The translations under genes and the position numbers were made by a program. A DNA stretch of 13,741 nt from UBA11540 sp045531755 (lineage in GTDB: Bacteria > Bacillota > Clostridia > Oscillospirales > Ruminococcaceae), in contig JAZSEP010000087.1 in assembly GCA_045531755.1 (NCBI GenBank), forward strand, positions 1 to 13,741. Direction: 5' to 3'. Positions 5,439-12,453 of the stretch are shown here, piece after piece. The notes below the pieces were generated by a model. That model did no database searches and was not told the origin of the DNA. It worked only from the letters and a program-made list of their open reading frames with translations. Positions within the stretch are counted from its first letter, which is position 1. The number at the start of each line of letters is the position of its first letter.

Positions 5439-6311
5439 GCTGTTATTAATTAGATTTCTAATTTCTTCGTTTGTAAAAACATACTTTTTGTCGCAGAAGT
5501 GACACTCAACCTGTGTCTCTTTTTCTTCCTCTGCAATCTTTTCGAGTTCTTCCCTGCCTACGCTGATTAGCGCCTGTTCAACCCTTTGTTTTGAACAATT
5601 GCAACGATACTCAATAGCGCTTTCGTCAAGAAGCTGTGGAGAAAAGCCCTTCAATGCTGCTTCGGTTATCTCGTCAAGAGACATTCCTTTATTAAGCATC
5701 TCGGTAATCGGTAATATATTGTTTATATTTTCCTCAAGCGCGCTGATAGTTTCTTCAGATGCTCCGGGAAGCAACTGTATTAGATATCCGCCTGCGCATT
5801 TAACCGTAAGGTCGGTATCAACAAGTACTCCCAAGGCACAAACTGTTGGTATCTGCTCGCTGTTTGCATAGTAGGTCGCTATATCCTCGGCAATTTCACC
5901 GGAAACTATTGGAATTTGTCCAACGTACGGTTCGCCGAAACCAAGATCTCTTATAACGTACAGGTATCCGTCTTTTCCTACAGCACCTGAAACGTCAAGC
6001 TTTCCGTATTGATTAAGTTCAAGCTCAACAACAGGATTTTGCACGTATCCTCTTGGATTTCCCTGAAAATCAGAAACAGCAATGACAGAACCGCAGGGGC
6101 CTCCGCCTGCCATTCTCAATGTTACGGAGCTGTCTTCGCTTTTGAGCATACTTCCCATCAAGGAAGATGCTGTTAGCAAGCGACCCAACGCCGCGGTAAC
6201 GACTGCCGAGGTTTTGTGTATCTGTTCTGCACGATAAACTATAGAAGTGGTATCGGCAACTAACATAACTACCGAACCGTCTTCGGAAATATATCTTTTA
6301 ATCTTTCCCAA
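5424..6311 (-). CDS. hslO: Hsp33, redox-regulated holdase chaperone
   Basis: The 295-aa cytoplasmic chaperone stays inactive while reduced with zinc bound, and is activated by oxidative unfolding (HOCl, peroxide with heat). The four zinc-binding cysteines of the redox switch are Cys237 and Cys239 (CNC) and Cys270 and Cys273 (CHFC) near the C-terminus. Upstream is the Hsp33 core, including LLTASSLMGSMLK, GGGPCGS and the NPVVELEL segment. Length is normal for the family. The start is a TTG (6309-6311), supported by GGAAGG 7 nt upstream, which is located inside the end of the methyltransferase gene. Only 2 nt separate the methyltransferase stop and this start, so translation is probably coupled. 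Its position as last gene of a regulator-methyltransferase operon is unexplained. Confidence 0.96.
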   Translation of the reverse strand: MGKIKRYISEDGSVVMLVADTTSIVYRAEQIHKTSAVVTAALGRLLTASSLMGSMLKSEDSSVTLRMAGGGPCGSVIAVSDFQGNPRGYVQNPVVELELNQYGKLDVSGAVGKDGYLYVIRDLGFGEPYVGQIPIVSGEIAEDIATYYANSEQIPTVCALGVLVDTDLTVKCAGGYLIQLLPGASEETISALEENINNILPITEMLNKGMSLDEITEAALKGFSPQLLDESAIEYRCNCSKQRVEQALISVGREELEKIAEEEKETQVECHFCDKKYVFTNEEIRNLINNSTSDR

Positions 6312-6313
6312 AA

Positions 6314-7051
6314 TTATACCTTCCCAACGACATAAACTATTCTTTGAGTGTCATCCTTGACCTGATTCTTTGTATAATCGTCATATTTCGAGATGACCTT
6401 AAGACCGTTTTTCGAGAGCAAATCTTCGATTTCTGCTTCGCTATAGGCAATCTCACAAAAGCTTTCGCAACTTCTATAATAGGAGTCTCCGTCTGCTTCA
6501 AAAAAATCAAGATTTATAGTAGTCTTTCCGTTTTTGGTGCTGTTTTGCCAAACACAGTACACGTCTTCACAGTCGTATACATAAGTATTATCCGCCAATA
6601 TAACGTTGTGCTTGTACTCTGTATTAACATCAAAAATAAACAAACCGTCTTGTTCGAGAAACAGCGAAATTTTTGAAAAAGCAGCGTCGAGTTGATTGAT
6701 ATCGGTTATATGATTAACACTGTCCAAGGTGCAAACAGCGACACCGACGGTGCCGTACAAATCCAACTCATCCATAGATTGATTTAAAAAAAGAATTGGT
6801 TTTTCACCGTCGTATGCCTTTTTTACAGCCTCGGAAAGCATTTCGCAGGAAGCATCGGTTCCTATAACATCATATCCCAATCGCGACAATTCTACCGCAA
6901 GACTTCCTGTACCGCACGCAACGTCAACGAGTATATTGGAAGCAGGCTTATGCTCGTTGATATACCCATCAATAGCCGACGCAATCAGTTTGTAATTCAC
7001 ATTTGAAGTCAGACTGTCGTAAAACCGTGCAAAAAACGAGTAGCTGCTCAT
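6314..7051 (-). CDS. Class I SAM-dependent methyltransferase (YqeM-like)
   Basis: The 245-aa soluble protein has a Rossmann methyltransferase fold: motif I VDVACGTGS (42-50), the acidic end of strand beta-2 at GTD (Asp66, contacting the ribose of SAM), and the motif IV region CTLDSVNHI (107-115). The opening SFFARFYDSLT (5-15) is a common lead-in of the family containing B. subtilis YqeM. The substrate cannot be read from the sequence; small molecule, tRNA or protein are all possible. The ATG shares one base with the preceding yerC stop (TAATG), and hslO begins 2 nt after its own stop, so it sits in the middle of a coupled three-gene unit. Confidence 0.88.
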   Translation of the reverse strand: MSSYSFFARFYDSLTSNVNYKLIASAIDGYINEHKPASNILVDVACGTGSLAVELSRLGYDVIGTDASCEMLSEAVKKAYDGEKPILFLNQSMDELDLYGTVGVAVCTLDSVNHITDINQLDAAFSKISLFLEQDGLFIFDVNTEYKHNVILADNTYVYDCEDVYCVWQNSTKNGKTTINLDFFEADGDSYYRSCESFCEIAYSEAEIEDLLSKNGLKVISKYDDYTKNQVKDDTQRIVYVVGKV

Positions 7052-7344
7052 TATTTGTCCTTCAATCTTTCAAATATTACGGTGTATCCGTCCATACCAT
7101 AATTCAAAGAGCGATTTACACGGCTGATAGTTGCAGTGCTTGCGCCTGTCTTCTCGACGATATCGCTGTACACGTATCCTTCGCTGAGCATCTTTGCTAC
7201 AACTATTCTCTGTGCCATTGCTTTTAACTCAGGAACCGTGCAGAGATCCTCGAAGAAAGCACTACACTCTTTCATATCTTTAAGAGCAAGAATTGCATTG
7301 TAAAGAAATGTAACGTTTGAATCATCAGATAATTTGTTTCCCAT
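7051..7344 (-). CDS. yerC: YerC/YecD family TrpR-related DNA-binding protein
   Basis: The 97-aa protein matches the YerC/YecD family, which shares the all-helical Trp-repressor fold. Residues about 38-80 (VPELKAMAQRIVVAKML, then GYVYSDIVEKTG, ASTATISRVNRSL) form the helix-turn-helix, with ASTATISRVNRSL as the recognition helix. It is probably a cytoplasmic dimeric transcription regulator; its ligand and targets are not known to me. GAGG lies 8 nt before the ATG. It is the first gene of the operon with its own promoter, and its stop overlaps the methyltransferase start by one base, so autoregulation is plausible but not shown. Confidence 0.9.
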   Translation of the reverse strand: MGNKLSDDSNVTFLYNAILALKDMKECSAFFEDLCTVPELKAMAQRIVVAKMLSEGYVYSDIVEKTGASTATISRVNRSLNYGMDGYTVIFERLKDK

Positions 7345-7381
7345 GTTCTACGCCTCACTTAAATTGTTTTAACTCTTTATC

Positions 7382-7410
7382 ATTGTACCATTTTACATTG
7401 TGAAAGTAAA
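7382..7410 (-). promoter_or_regulatory. Sigma-A promoter of the yerC operon
   Basis: On the complement, TTTACT (7405-7410), a 17-nt spacer and TACAAT (7382-7387), preceded by TGG (extended -10). The -35 is weak (4 of 6), compensated by the extended element. The start would be near 7375, about 30 nt before the yerC ATG. The promoter lies between engB and yerC. No terminator is visible after engB, so readthrough from the lon-engB transcript may add to it. Confidence 0.65.
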
Positions 7411-7425
7411 TAGGTTTCCGAAAAA

Positions 7426-8010
7426 TTATTCTTCTGAAAGTGAGATTATTATTTCCTTTATCTCTTCAACGCCTTCCCCACTTTCCGAGGAAAACTCGAT
7501 AAAGGTGATATCTTCGAAACAAGGGATTTCAGTTTTTAATGCTTCCAAGCGCTCGGTGCGTTGCTTTGAGGAAAGCTTGTCAGCTTTTGTCAGGACTATG
7601 ATAAAAGGAAACTCCATTTCGATTAAAAAGTCAATCATTGACAGGTCATCTTTTGTTGGAGGATGTCTGAAATCAACAAGCTGAACCACAAGCGCTATGT
7701 CTCGACCGCTGTTGAAATAGCCTTCCATCAATTCTGCCCAACGCAATTTTTCGCTTTTTGAAACCTTTGCATAACCATATCCGGGAAGGTCTACAAATCT
7801 AACGTTTTCCAGTTTGAAAAAATTGATTGTGGCAGTCTTTCCCGGCATTGAACTGACTCTCGCAAGATTTTTTCGGTTAAAAATCTTATTTATCATCGAG
7901 GATTTTCCAACGTTTGACCTACCTGCAAAAGCAATTTCCAAAAGGTCAGATTCGGGCAAAGAATCGCTTGTAGCATATGATGTTTCAAAAGCTATATTAT
8001 GAAAGTTCAT
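7426..8010 (-). CDS. engB: Ribosome biogenesis GTP-binding protein EngB/YsxC
   Basis: The 194-aa TRAFAC-class GTPase is needed for late assembly of the 50S ribosomal subunit. G motifs in order: G1 GRSNVGKSS (30-38), switch I/G2 around PGKTAT (56-61), G3 DLPG (74-77), G4 TKAD (141-144) and G5 SSESGEG (174-180). The length and the VDLPGYGYAKV segment are diagnostic of EngB. The ATG follows the lon stop by 9 nt, and its AGGAGA ribosome site overlaps the lon TAG, indicating a shared transcript. The lon-engB pairing is common in Firmicutes. Nothing is missing or unusual in the protein. Confidence 0.97.
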   Translation of the reverse strand: MNFHNIAFETSYATSDSLPESDLLEIAFAGRSNVGKSSMINKIFNRKNLARVSSMPGKTATINFFKLENVRFVDLPGYGYAKVSKSEKLRWAELMEGYFNSGRDIALVVQLVDFRHPPTKDDLSMIDFLIEMEFPFIIVLTKADKLSSKQRTERLEALKTEIPCFEDITFIEFSSESGEGVEEIKEIIISLSEE

Positions 8011-8019
8011 ATATTTCTC

Positions 8020-10383
8020 CTATATCAAGGCAACAGATTTTTTCTCTGTGATATTAACATCGAAACGCTTTGTAGGTTTAACAAAAGCATTATCGATTAC
8101 CTTGATTATGTTGTCAGAAAAGACAAAATTTATGTTTTCCTTTACGGTAGGGTCAATTTCCTCGATATCCTTCTTGTTTTTCAGCGGTAGGATTACTGTT
8201 TTGACTCCGTACCTATATGCAGCCATCGTTTTTTCTTTAAGTCCTCCAATCGGAAGCACTCTTCCGGTCAAGGTAATCTCCCCTGTCATAGCAACGTCGT
8301 GTTTAACCTTTATTCCCGACAAAGCTGACAAAAGAGCAGTTGTGATGGCTATTCCTGCAGAAGGGCCATCCTTTGGAACAGCACCCTCTGGAACGTGAAT
8401 GTGAATGTCAGTTTCCTTGTAAAAATCAGGGTTGACACCATATCTCTCACAAATGGTTCTTACACAGGTCAAAGCTGTTTTAGCGGACTCCTTCATAACG
8501 TCACCCAAAGAACCCGTCAATTCAAGCTTTCCCGTTCCCTTCAGAACGGCTACTTCGACAGGAAGGGTTTCTCCTCCTACAGAAGTCCAAGCTAATCCTG
8601 TAACAACTCCTACTCTATCCACCTCATCAACAACTTCGACATCAAATTTCGAAGGGCCAAGAAGCGTTGCTATATTCTTCTCATTTATCAGGTGTCTTGT
8701 TGCATTACCTTCAAGAATATCAAGAGCTACCTTTCGACAGATCTGCGCAATATTTCTCTCAAGGGAGCGAACACCTGCTTCTCGGGTATAGCAGTCAATC
8801 AGAGTATATATTGCCTTGTCGGATATTCTGATTTGATTTCCATCAAGACCGTTTGCCTTCACCTGCTTTTTAACAAGGTGCTTTTTAGCTATATTGAACT
8901 TCTCTTCGCGAGTATAGCTCGTGAGCTCAATAATATCCATTCTGTCGTACAATGGTGCAGGAATAGCGTGTGGGTCATTTGCAGTTGTTATAAACATAAC
9001 TTTTGAAAGATCAAAAGGTATGTCAATAAAATGGTCAACAAACTCTTTGTTTTGTTCTGGGTCAAGCACTTCAAGGAGAGCTGAAGACGGATCGCCTTTA
9101 TAATCGTTGCCCATCTTATCGACCTCATCCAAAAGTATGAGAGGATTGTTGCATTTTGCCTGACGAAGCGCCTGAATAATTCTTCCGGGCATAGAGCCTA
9201 TATAGGTTTTTCTATGACCTCGAATATCGGACTCATCCTTTATGCCGCCAAGTGCAACGCGGACGTATTTTCTGCCGAGCGCTCTTGCAACAGACGCTGC
9301 GACCGATGTCTTTCCAACTCCGGGAGGTCCAACAAGGCATATAATCTGTCCTGATGCTGCGGCTCCAAGCTGTTTGACAGCCAAAAACTCAAGTATCCTT
9401 TTCTTGACCTTTTCCAGACCGTAGTGATCAGCATCCAAAATCTGCGCAGCGGCTTTTATATCGTTTTTCTCTTTTATAGTCGTATTCCAGGGAAGCTCGA
9501 TGCAACTATCAAGATAATTCCTCTCGAGAGCAGCTTCCTGTGAATTATCGGGAAGTCTTTGTAGCCTCTTGACCTCCTTCAAAAGCTTTTCTTCACTATC
9601 TGCAGAAAGCTTGAGTGCTTTAATCTTCTCTATATAGTTATCCTCGTCTTCATATTCTTCCTGAATTTGAAGCTCGTTTTGAATGGTTCTCAGCTGTTCA
9701 CGCAGAAAATATTCTCTTCTGTTATGGTCTACCTGTGACTGCACGCGCTCGTTTATATCTATCTCGAGCGCTATTATCTCACACTCCTTGTCAAGCATTG
9801 AGAGTATGAGTTCCAGGCGCTTCATCTGACTTCCCTCTTCAAGAAACTTCTGTTTTTCTTCAGGGGATATCAAAACGTTAGCGGCAACATATTCAGAGAG
9901 CGCGAAAGGGTCGTCGGCTTCCCTGACCTTTTTTATAATTTCTTTTGGCAAACGTGGCACCAAAGAAACTATCTCCTCGAAAAGCGACTTGATGTTTCTG
10001 AGATACGCTTCCTTTGCGACAGGTGCGAGCTCGCATTCGGTCACAGGTGCGTCAATAACGTCAGCAACAACAAACTTGCTGCCGTCCGTGAAGCCTGTTG
10101 CAATAGCACGCGTTTCACCTTCTGCAACGACCTTTGTTATCCCATCGCGTCCTTTTATCATTTGTTTGATTTTAGCGATGGTTCCTGTTTTATGTATATT
10201 GTCTACAGAAATTTCATTCTGGAATTCTTCGATTTGTGATGTCATAAAGACGTATCCGTCGGTTTCAACAGCACTTTTTATTGCTGCTATTGTTTTTTCT
10301 CTGCCCACATCGAAGTTGAGCACCATTTCGGGAAACATAACAAGTCCGCGCAATGCTACAACGGGCAAAACTTTTATCTGCAT
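8020..10383 (-). CDS. lon: ATP-dependent protease La (LonA)
   Basis: The 787-aa soluble hexameric AAA+ protease degrades misfolded and regulatory proteins. The order is: N-terminal substrate-binding domain (about 3-195), a coiled-coil/helical linker with REYFLREQLRTIQNEL (223-238), then the AAA+ domain. That domain has Walker A GPPGVGKT (352-359), Walker B ILLDE (416-420), sensor 1 Asn469 in TTAND, and a probable arginine finger at Arg481 in PLYDRMD. The C-terminal protease domain has the catalytic dyad Ser675 in PKDGPSAG and Lys716 in GGLKEK. Length and domain set are typical of LonA, with no membrane segment (so not LonB). The ATG has GGAGGA about 8 nt upstream. It is separated from clpX by 78 nt containing a hairpin. 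Confidence 0.98.
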   Translation of the reverse strand: MQIKVLPVVALRGLVMFPEMVLNFDVGREKTIAAIKSAVETDGYVFMTSQIEEFQNEISVDNIHKTGTIAKIKQMIKGRDGITKVVAEGETRAIATGFTDGSKFVVADVIDAPVTECELAPVAKEAYLRNIKSLFEEIVSLVPRLPKEIIKKVREADDPFALSEYVAANVLISPEEKQKFLEEGSQMKRLELILSMLDKECEIIALEIDINERVQSQVDHNRREYFLREQLRTIQNELQIQEEYEDEDNYIEKIKALKLSADSEEKLLKEVKRLQRLPDNSQEAALERNYLDSCIELPWNTTIKEKNDIKAAAQILDADHYGLEKVKKRILEFLAVKQLGAAASGQIICLVGPPGVGKTSVAASVARALGRKYVRVALGGIKDESDIRGHRKTYIGSMPGRIIQALRQAKCNNPLILLDEVDKMGNDYKGDPSSALLEVLDPEQNKEFVDHFIDIPFDLSKVMFITTANDPHAIPAPLYDRMDIIELTSYTREEKFNIAKKHLVKKQVKANGLDGNQIRISDKAIYTLIDCYTREAGVRSLERNIAQICRKVALDILEGNATRHLINEKNIATLLGPSKFDVEVVDEVDRVGVVTGLAWTSVGGETLPVEVAVLKGTGKLELTGSLGDVMKESAKTALTCVRTICERYGVNPDFYKETDIHIHVPEGAVPKDGPSAGIAITTALLSALSGIKVKHDVAMTGEITLTGRVLPIGGLKEKTMAAYRYGVKTVILPLKNKKDIEEIDPTVKENINFVFSDNIIKVIDNAFVKPTKRFDVNITEKKSVALI

Positions 10384-10409
10384 ATATGGGTTCCTCCGTA
10401 TAAACTTAA

Positions 10410-10442
10410 GACAGCCCAGAAAACTGAGTTTACCGGGCTGTC
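10410..10442 (-). terminator. Imperfect hairpin between clpX and lon (attenuator-like)
   Basis: GACAGCCC and GGGCTGTC form an 8-bp GC-rich stem. It extends inward with a G-U pair, a G-C pair, one mismatch and AAAC/GTTT, closing on a 3-nt loop. In the minus direction it is followed by TTAAGTTTAT, which is a poor U-tract, and then by the lon ribosome site about 15 nt further on. I read it as a partial terminator or a processing/stability element rather than a full stop. No separate lon promoter is visible in the gap. Confidence 0.45.
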
Positions 10443-10461
10443 ACTCGCTTTTAAGCGTAAA

Positions 10462-11793
10462 TTAACCTGCAAACTTCTGTGAATTCGTCTTTGTTGATTT
10501 TTTGGATGAAGCGGTTACATCACGGAAAATCTCCGGTTCCTCTTTGTTTTCCACACATTCCTTTGTCACAACAATACGAAGCACAGAGGGGTCAGAAGGC
10601 ACGTCAAACATAATCTTGTTCAAGGTGTTTTCAATTATAGACCTCAAACCTCTCGCTCCTGTTTTGCGTTCTATTGCAAGCTTTGCAATGGCCCTTAAAG
10701 CCTCATCATCAAAAACAAGTTCAACATCATCGTAGTCAAGCAGTTTCGTATACTGCTTAACAAGAGAGTTTTTGGGTTCCTTGAGAATTCTTACAAGCAT
10801 TTCCTCGTCAAGAGGTGCCAAGGTTGTAATTATCGGCAAACGGCCAACGAGCTCAGGAATAAGTCCGAATTTTACAAGGTCATGAGGTGTCGCCTGCGCG
10901 ATAAACTCTTCTGCCTTGAGGTTGTTGTTAGCACCTATTTTATTCTCAAATCCAATAACAGAGGTTTTAACTCTTTTTTCTATTACCTTTTCGATTCCGT
11001 CAAAAGCACCGCCGCAGATGAAGAGGATATTGGAAGTGTCAATCTGCAAAAATTCCTGATGAGGATGCTTTCTTCCGCCTGTTGCAGGAACGTTGGAAAC
11101 TGTGCCCTCTACTATCTTGAGAAGAGCCTGCTGAACACCTTCACCGCTTACGTCACGTGTGATCGAACGGTTTTCGGATCTTCGGGAGATTTTGTCAATC
11201 TCGTCAATATATATAATTCCTTTTTCAGCTTTCTTGATGTCGTAATCTGCAGCCTGTATCAGCTTGAGAAGGATGTTTTCAACGTCCTCACCGACATATC
11301 CTGCTTCTGTGAGGGTTGTAGCATCGGCAATTGCAAATGGAACGTTCAGAACTTTTGCAAGAGTCTGTGCAAGCATAGTTTTTCCAACACCGGTAGGACC
11401 CAAAAGCAAAACGTTGCTTTTCTGAAGCTCTACGTCGTTTGTGTCGGTTTCTTTCTGAGAAAGAATGCGCTTATAATGATTATATACCGCAACAGAAAGA
11501 GTCATCTTTGCATTATCCTGACCCACAACGTACGTGTCAAGAACCTCTTTCATCTCTCTTGGAGTCATCAGGTTTACGTCAGGTTCGTTTTTTGTTGCCT
11601 TAGATTGCTTTTTAACGGTATCGAGCTCATCTCCAAGCTCCTCGTCGCTACCGTAGATAATTGAAGAACAAAGCTGGACACAATCATTGCAGATATATAT
11701 CTCGCCCATTCCTTTTATTAGTCTATCAACGGCATCATATGATCTACCGCAAAAAGAGCAACACATCTTGTTATCTTCAAAATTGTTAGCCAT
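10462..11793 (-). CDS. clpX: ATP-dependent Clp protease ATP-binding subunit ClpX
   Basis: The 443-aa AAA+ unfoldase feeds tagged proteins into ClpP. The N-terminal zinc-binding domain has CSFC (Cys12, Cys15) and CNDC (Cys35, Cys38). The AAA+ module has Walker A GPTGVGKT (132-139), pore loop GYVG (165-168), Walker B IIYIDE (193-198), the RKH loop (241-243), the arginine finger at Arg318 in ELVGR and sensor 2 in GARGLR (379-384). The ClpP-docking IGF loop is intact (280-282), so it should pair with the adjacent ClpP. It starts 12 nt after the clpP stop; the ribosome site (AAGGTT) is modest. The C-terminal tail after about residue 415 is Lys/Ser/Thr-rich and probably disordered. Confidence 0.98.
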   Translation of the reverse strand: MANNFEDNKMCCSFCGRSYDAVDRLIKGMGEIYICNDCVQLCSSIIYGSDEELGDELDTVKKQSKATKNEPDVNLMTPREMKEVLDTYVVGQDNAKMTLSVAVYNHYKRILSQKETDTNDVELQKSNVLLLGPTGVGKTMLAQTLAKVLNVPFAIADATTLTEAGYVGEDVENILLKLIQAADYDIKKAEKGIIYIDEIDKISRRSENRSITRDVSGEGVQQALLKIVEGTVSNVPATGGRKHPHQEFLQIDTSNILFICGGAFDGIEKVIEKRVKTSVIGFENKIGANNNLKAEEFIAQATPHDLVKFGLIPELVGRLPIITTLAPLDEEMLVRILKEPKNSLVKQYTKLLDYDDVELVFDDEALRAIAKLAIERKTGARGLRSIIENTLNKIMFDVPSDPSVLRIVVTKECVENKEEPEIFRDVTASSKKSTKTNSQKFAG

Positions 11794-11805
11794 CAGACAC
11801 CAACC

Positions 11806-12387
11806 TTATCTTTTTGCAATTACCTTATCAACAAGACCGTATTCCATAGCCTCTTGTGCGGACATAAAGTTGTCACGCTCTGTATCTCTTTCAATAATAT
11901 CTACAGACTTACCGGTATTCTCTGCGAGAATTTCGTTCAAGCGCTTTTTAATCTTCAGTATATGCTCAGCTTGAATCTTAATGTCAGTTGCCTGACCTTT
12001 TGCTCCTCCGAGAGGTTGATGAATCATAATTTCACTGTTAGGAAGTGCAAGACGCTTACCTTTTGCGCCACTTGAAAGAAGGAAAGCACCCATTGAAGCG
12101 GCCATACCCATACAGATAGTAGAAACATCAGGCTTAATATACTGCATTGTATCATAGATAGCCATACCTGCAGTTACAGAGCCACCGGGGCTGTTAATAT
12201 AAAGGCAAATATCCTTTTCACTGTCCTGAGCCTCAAGATACAAAAGCTGTGCTACAACAAGGCTTGCAGTTGCATCGTTAACCTCATCGCAAAGCATAAC
12301 TATTCTGTCGTTAAGAAGTCTGGAAAATATGTCATAGGATCTTTCTCCTCGACCTGTCTGTTCAATTACCATTGGGACTAAACTCAT
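11806..12387 (-). CDS. clpP: ATP-dependent Clp protease proteolytic subunit ClpP
   Basis: This is the serine protease tetradecamer that degrades substrates delivered by ClpX and other Clp ATPases. The start is ATG 12385-12387 (193 aa, MSLVPMVIEQTGRGERSYD), the standard ClpP N-terminus, with GGAGGTG 6 nt upstream. A further in-frame ATG at 12402 overlaps that ribosome site and is unlikely. The catalytic triad is Ser98 in MAASMGAF, His123 in MIHQP and Asp172 in ERDNF, each one residue offset from the E. coli positions. The SPGGS oxyanion region is at 66-70. It lies between tig and clpX in the usual Firmicutes order. Length and all key residues are normal. Confidence 0.97.
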   Translation of the reverse strand: MSLVPMVIEQTGRGERSYDIFSRLLNDRIVMLCDEVNDATASLVVAQLLYLEAQDSEKDICLYINSPGGSVTAGMAIYDTMQYIKPDVSTICMGMAASMGAFLLSSGAKGKRLALPNSEIMIHQPLGGAKGQATDIKIQAEHILKIKKRLNEILAENTGKSVDIIERDTERDNFMSAQEAMEYGLVDKVIAKR

Positions 12388-12393
12388 AATTGG

Positions 12394-12400
12394 CACCTCC
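12394..12400 (-). promoter_or_regulatory. Ribosome-binding site fixing the clpP start
   Basis: GGAGGTG on the complement, 6 nt before the ATG at 12387. The alternative ATG at 12402 overlaps this element, so translation from it would lack a ribosome site. Confidence 0.85.
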
Positions 12401-12411
12401 ATATATTAAAC

Positions 12412-12438
12412 GTAGGCTCAGGCAGAACCTGACCCTAC
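12412..12438 (-). other. Intercistronic hairpin between tig and clpP
   Basis: An 11-bp stem with one C-C mismatch (G-G on the minus-strand RNA) pairs 12412-12422 with 12428-12438 around a 5-nt loop. On the minus strand it is followed by GTTTAATATA and then the clpP ribosome site 12 nt later. The U-tract is poor, so it may attenuate, mark an RNA processing site or stabilise the downstream message. No promoter motif or CtsR operator was found in this 66-nt gap. Confidence 0.45.
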
Positions 12439-12453
12439 ATAGTTTAGCAGAAA

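Noticed and set aside
7382..7404. TGTA-N6-TACA half-sites in the yerC promoter as a YerC operator
   Set aside because: Only 4 bp per arm with no extension, and no known YerC motif to compare with.
10882..11664. Long plus-strand open frame (about 260 codons) antisense to clpX
   Set aside because: It lies wholly inside the well-supported clpX gene, has no ribosome site, and its translation is rich in Cys/Phe/Asn as expected for a shadow frame.
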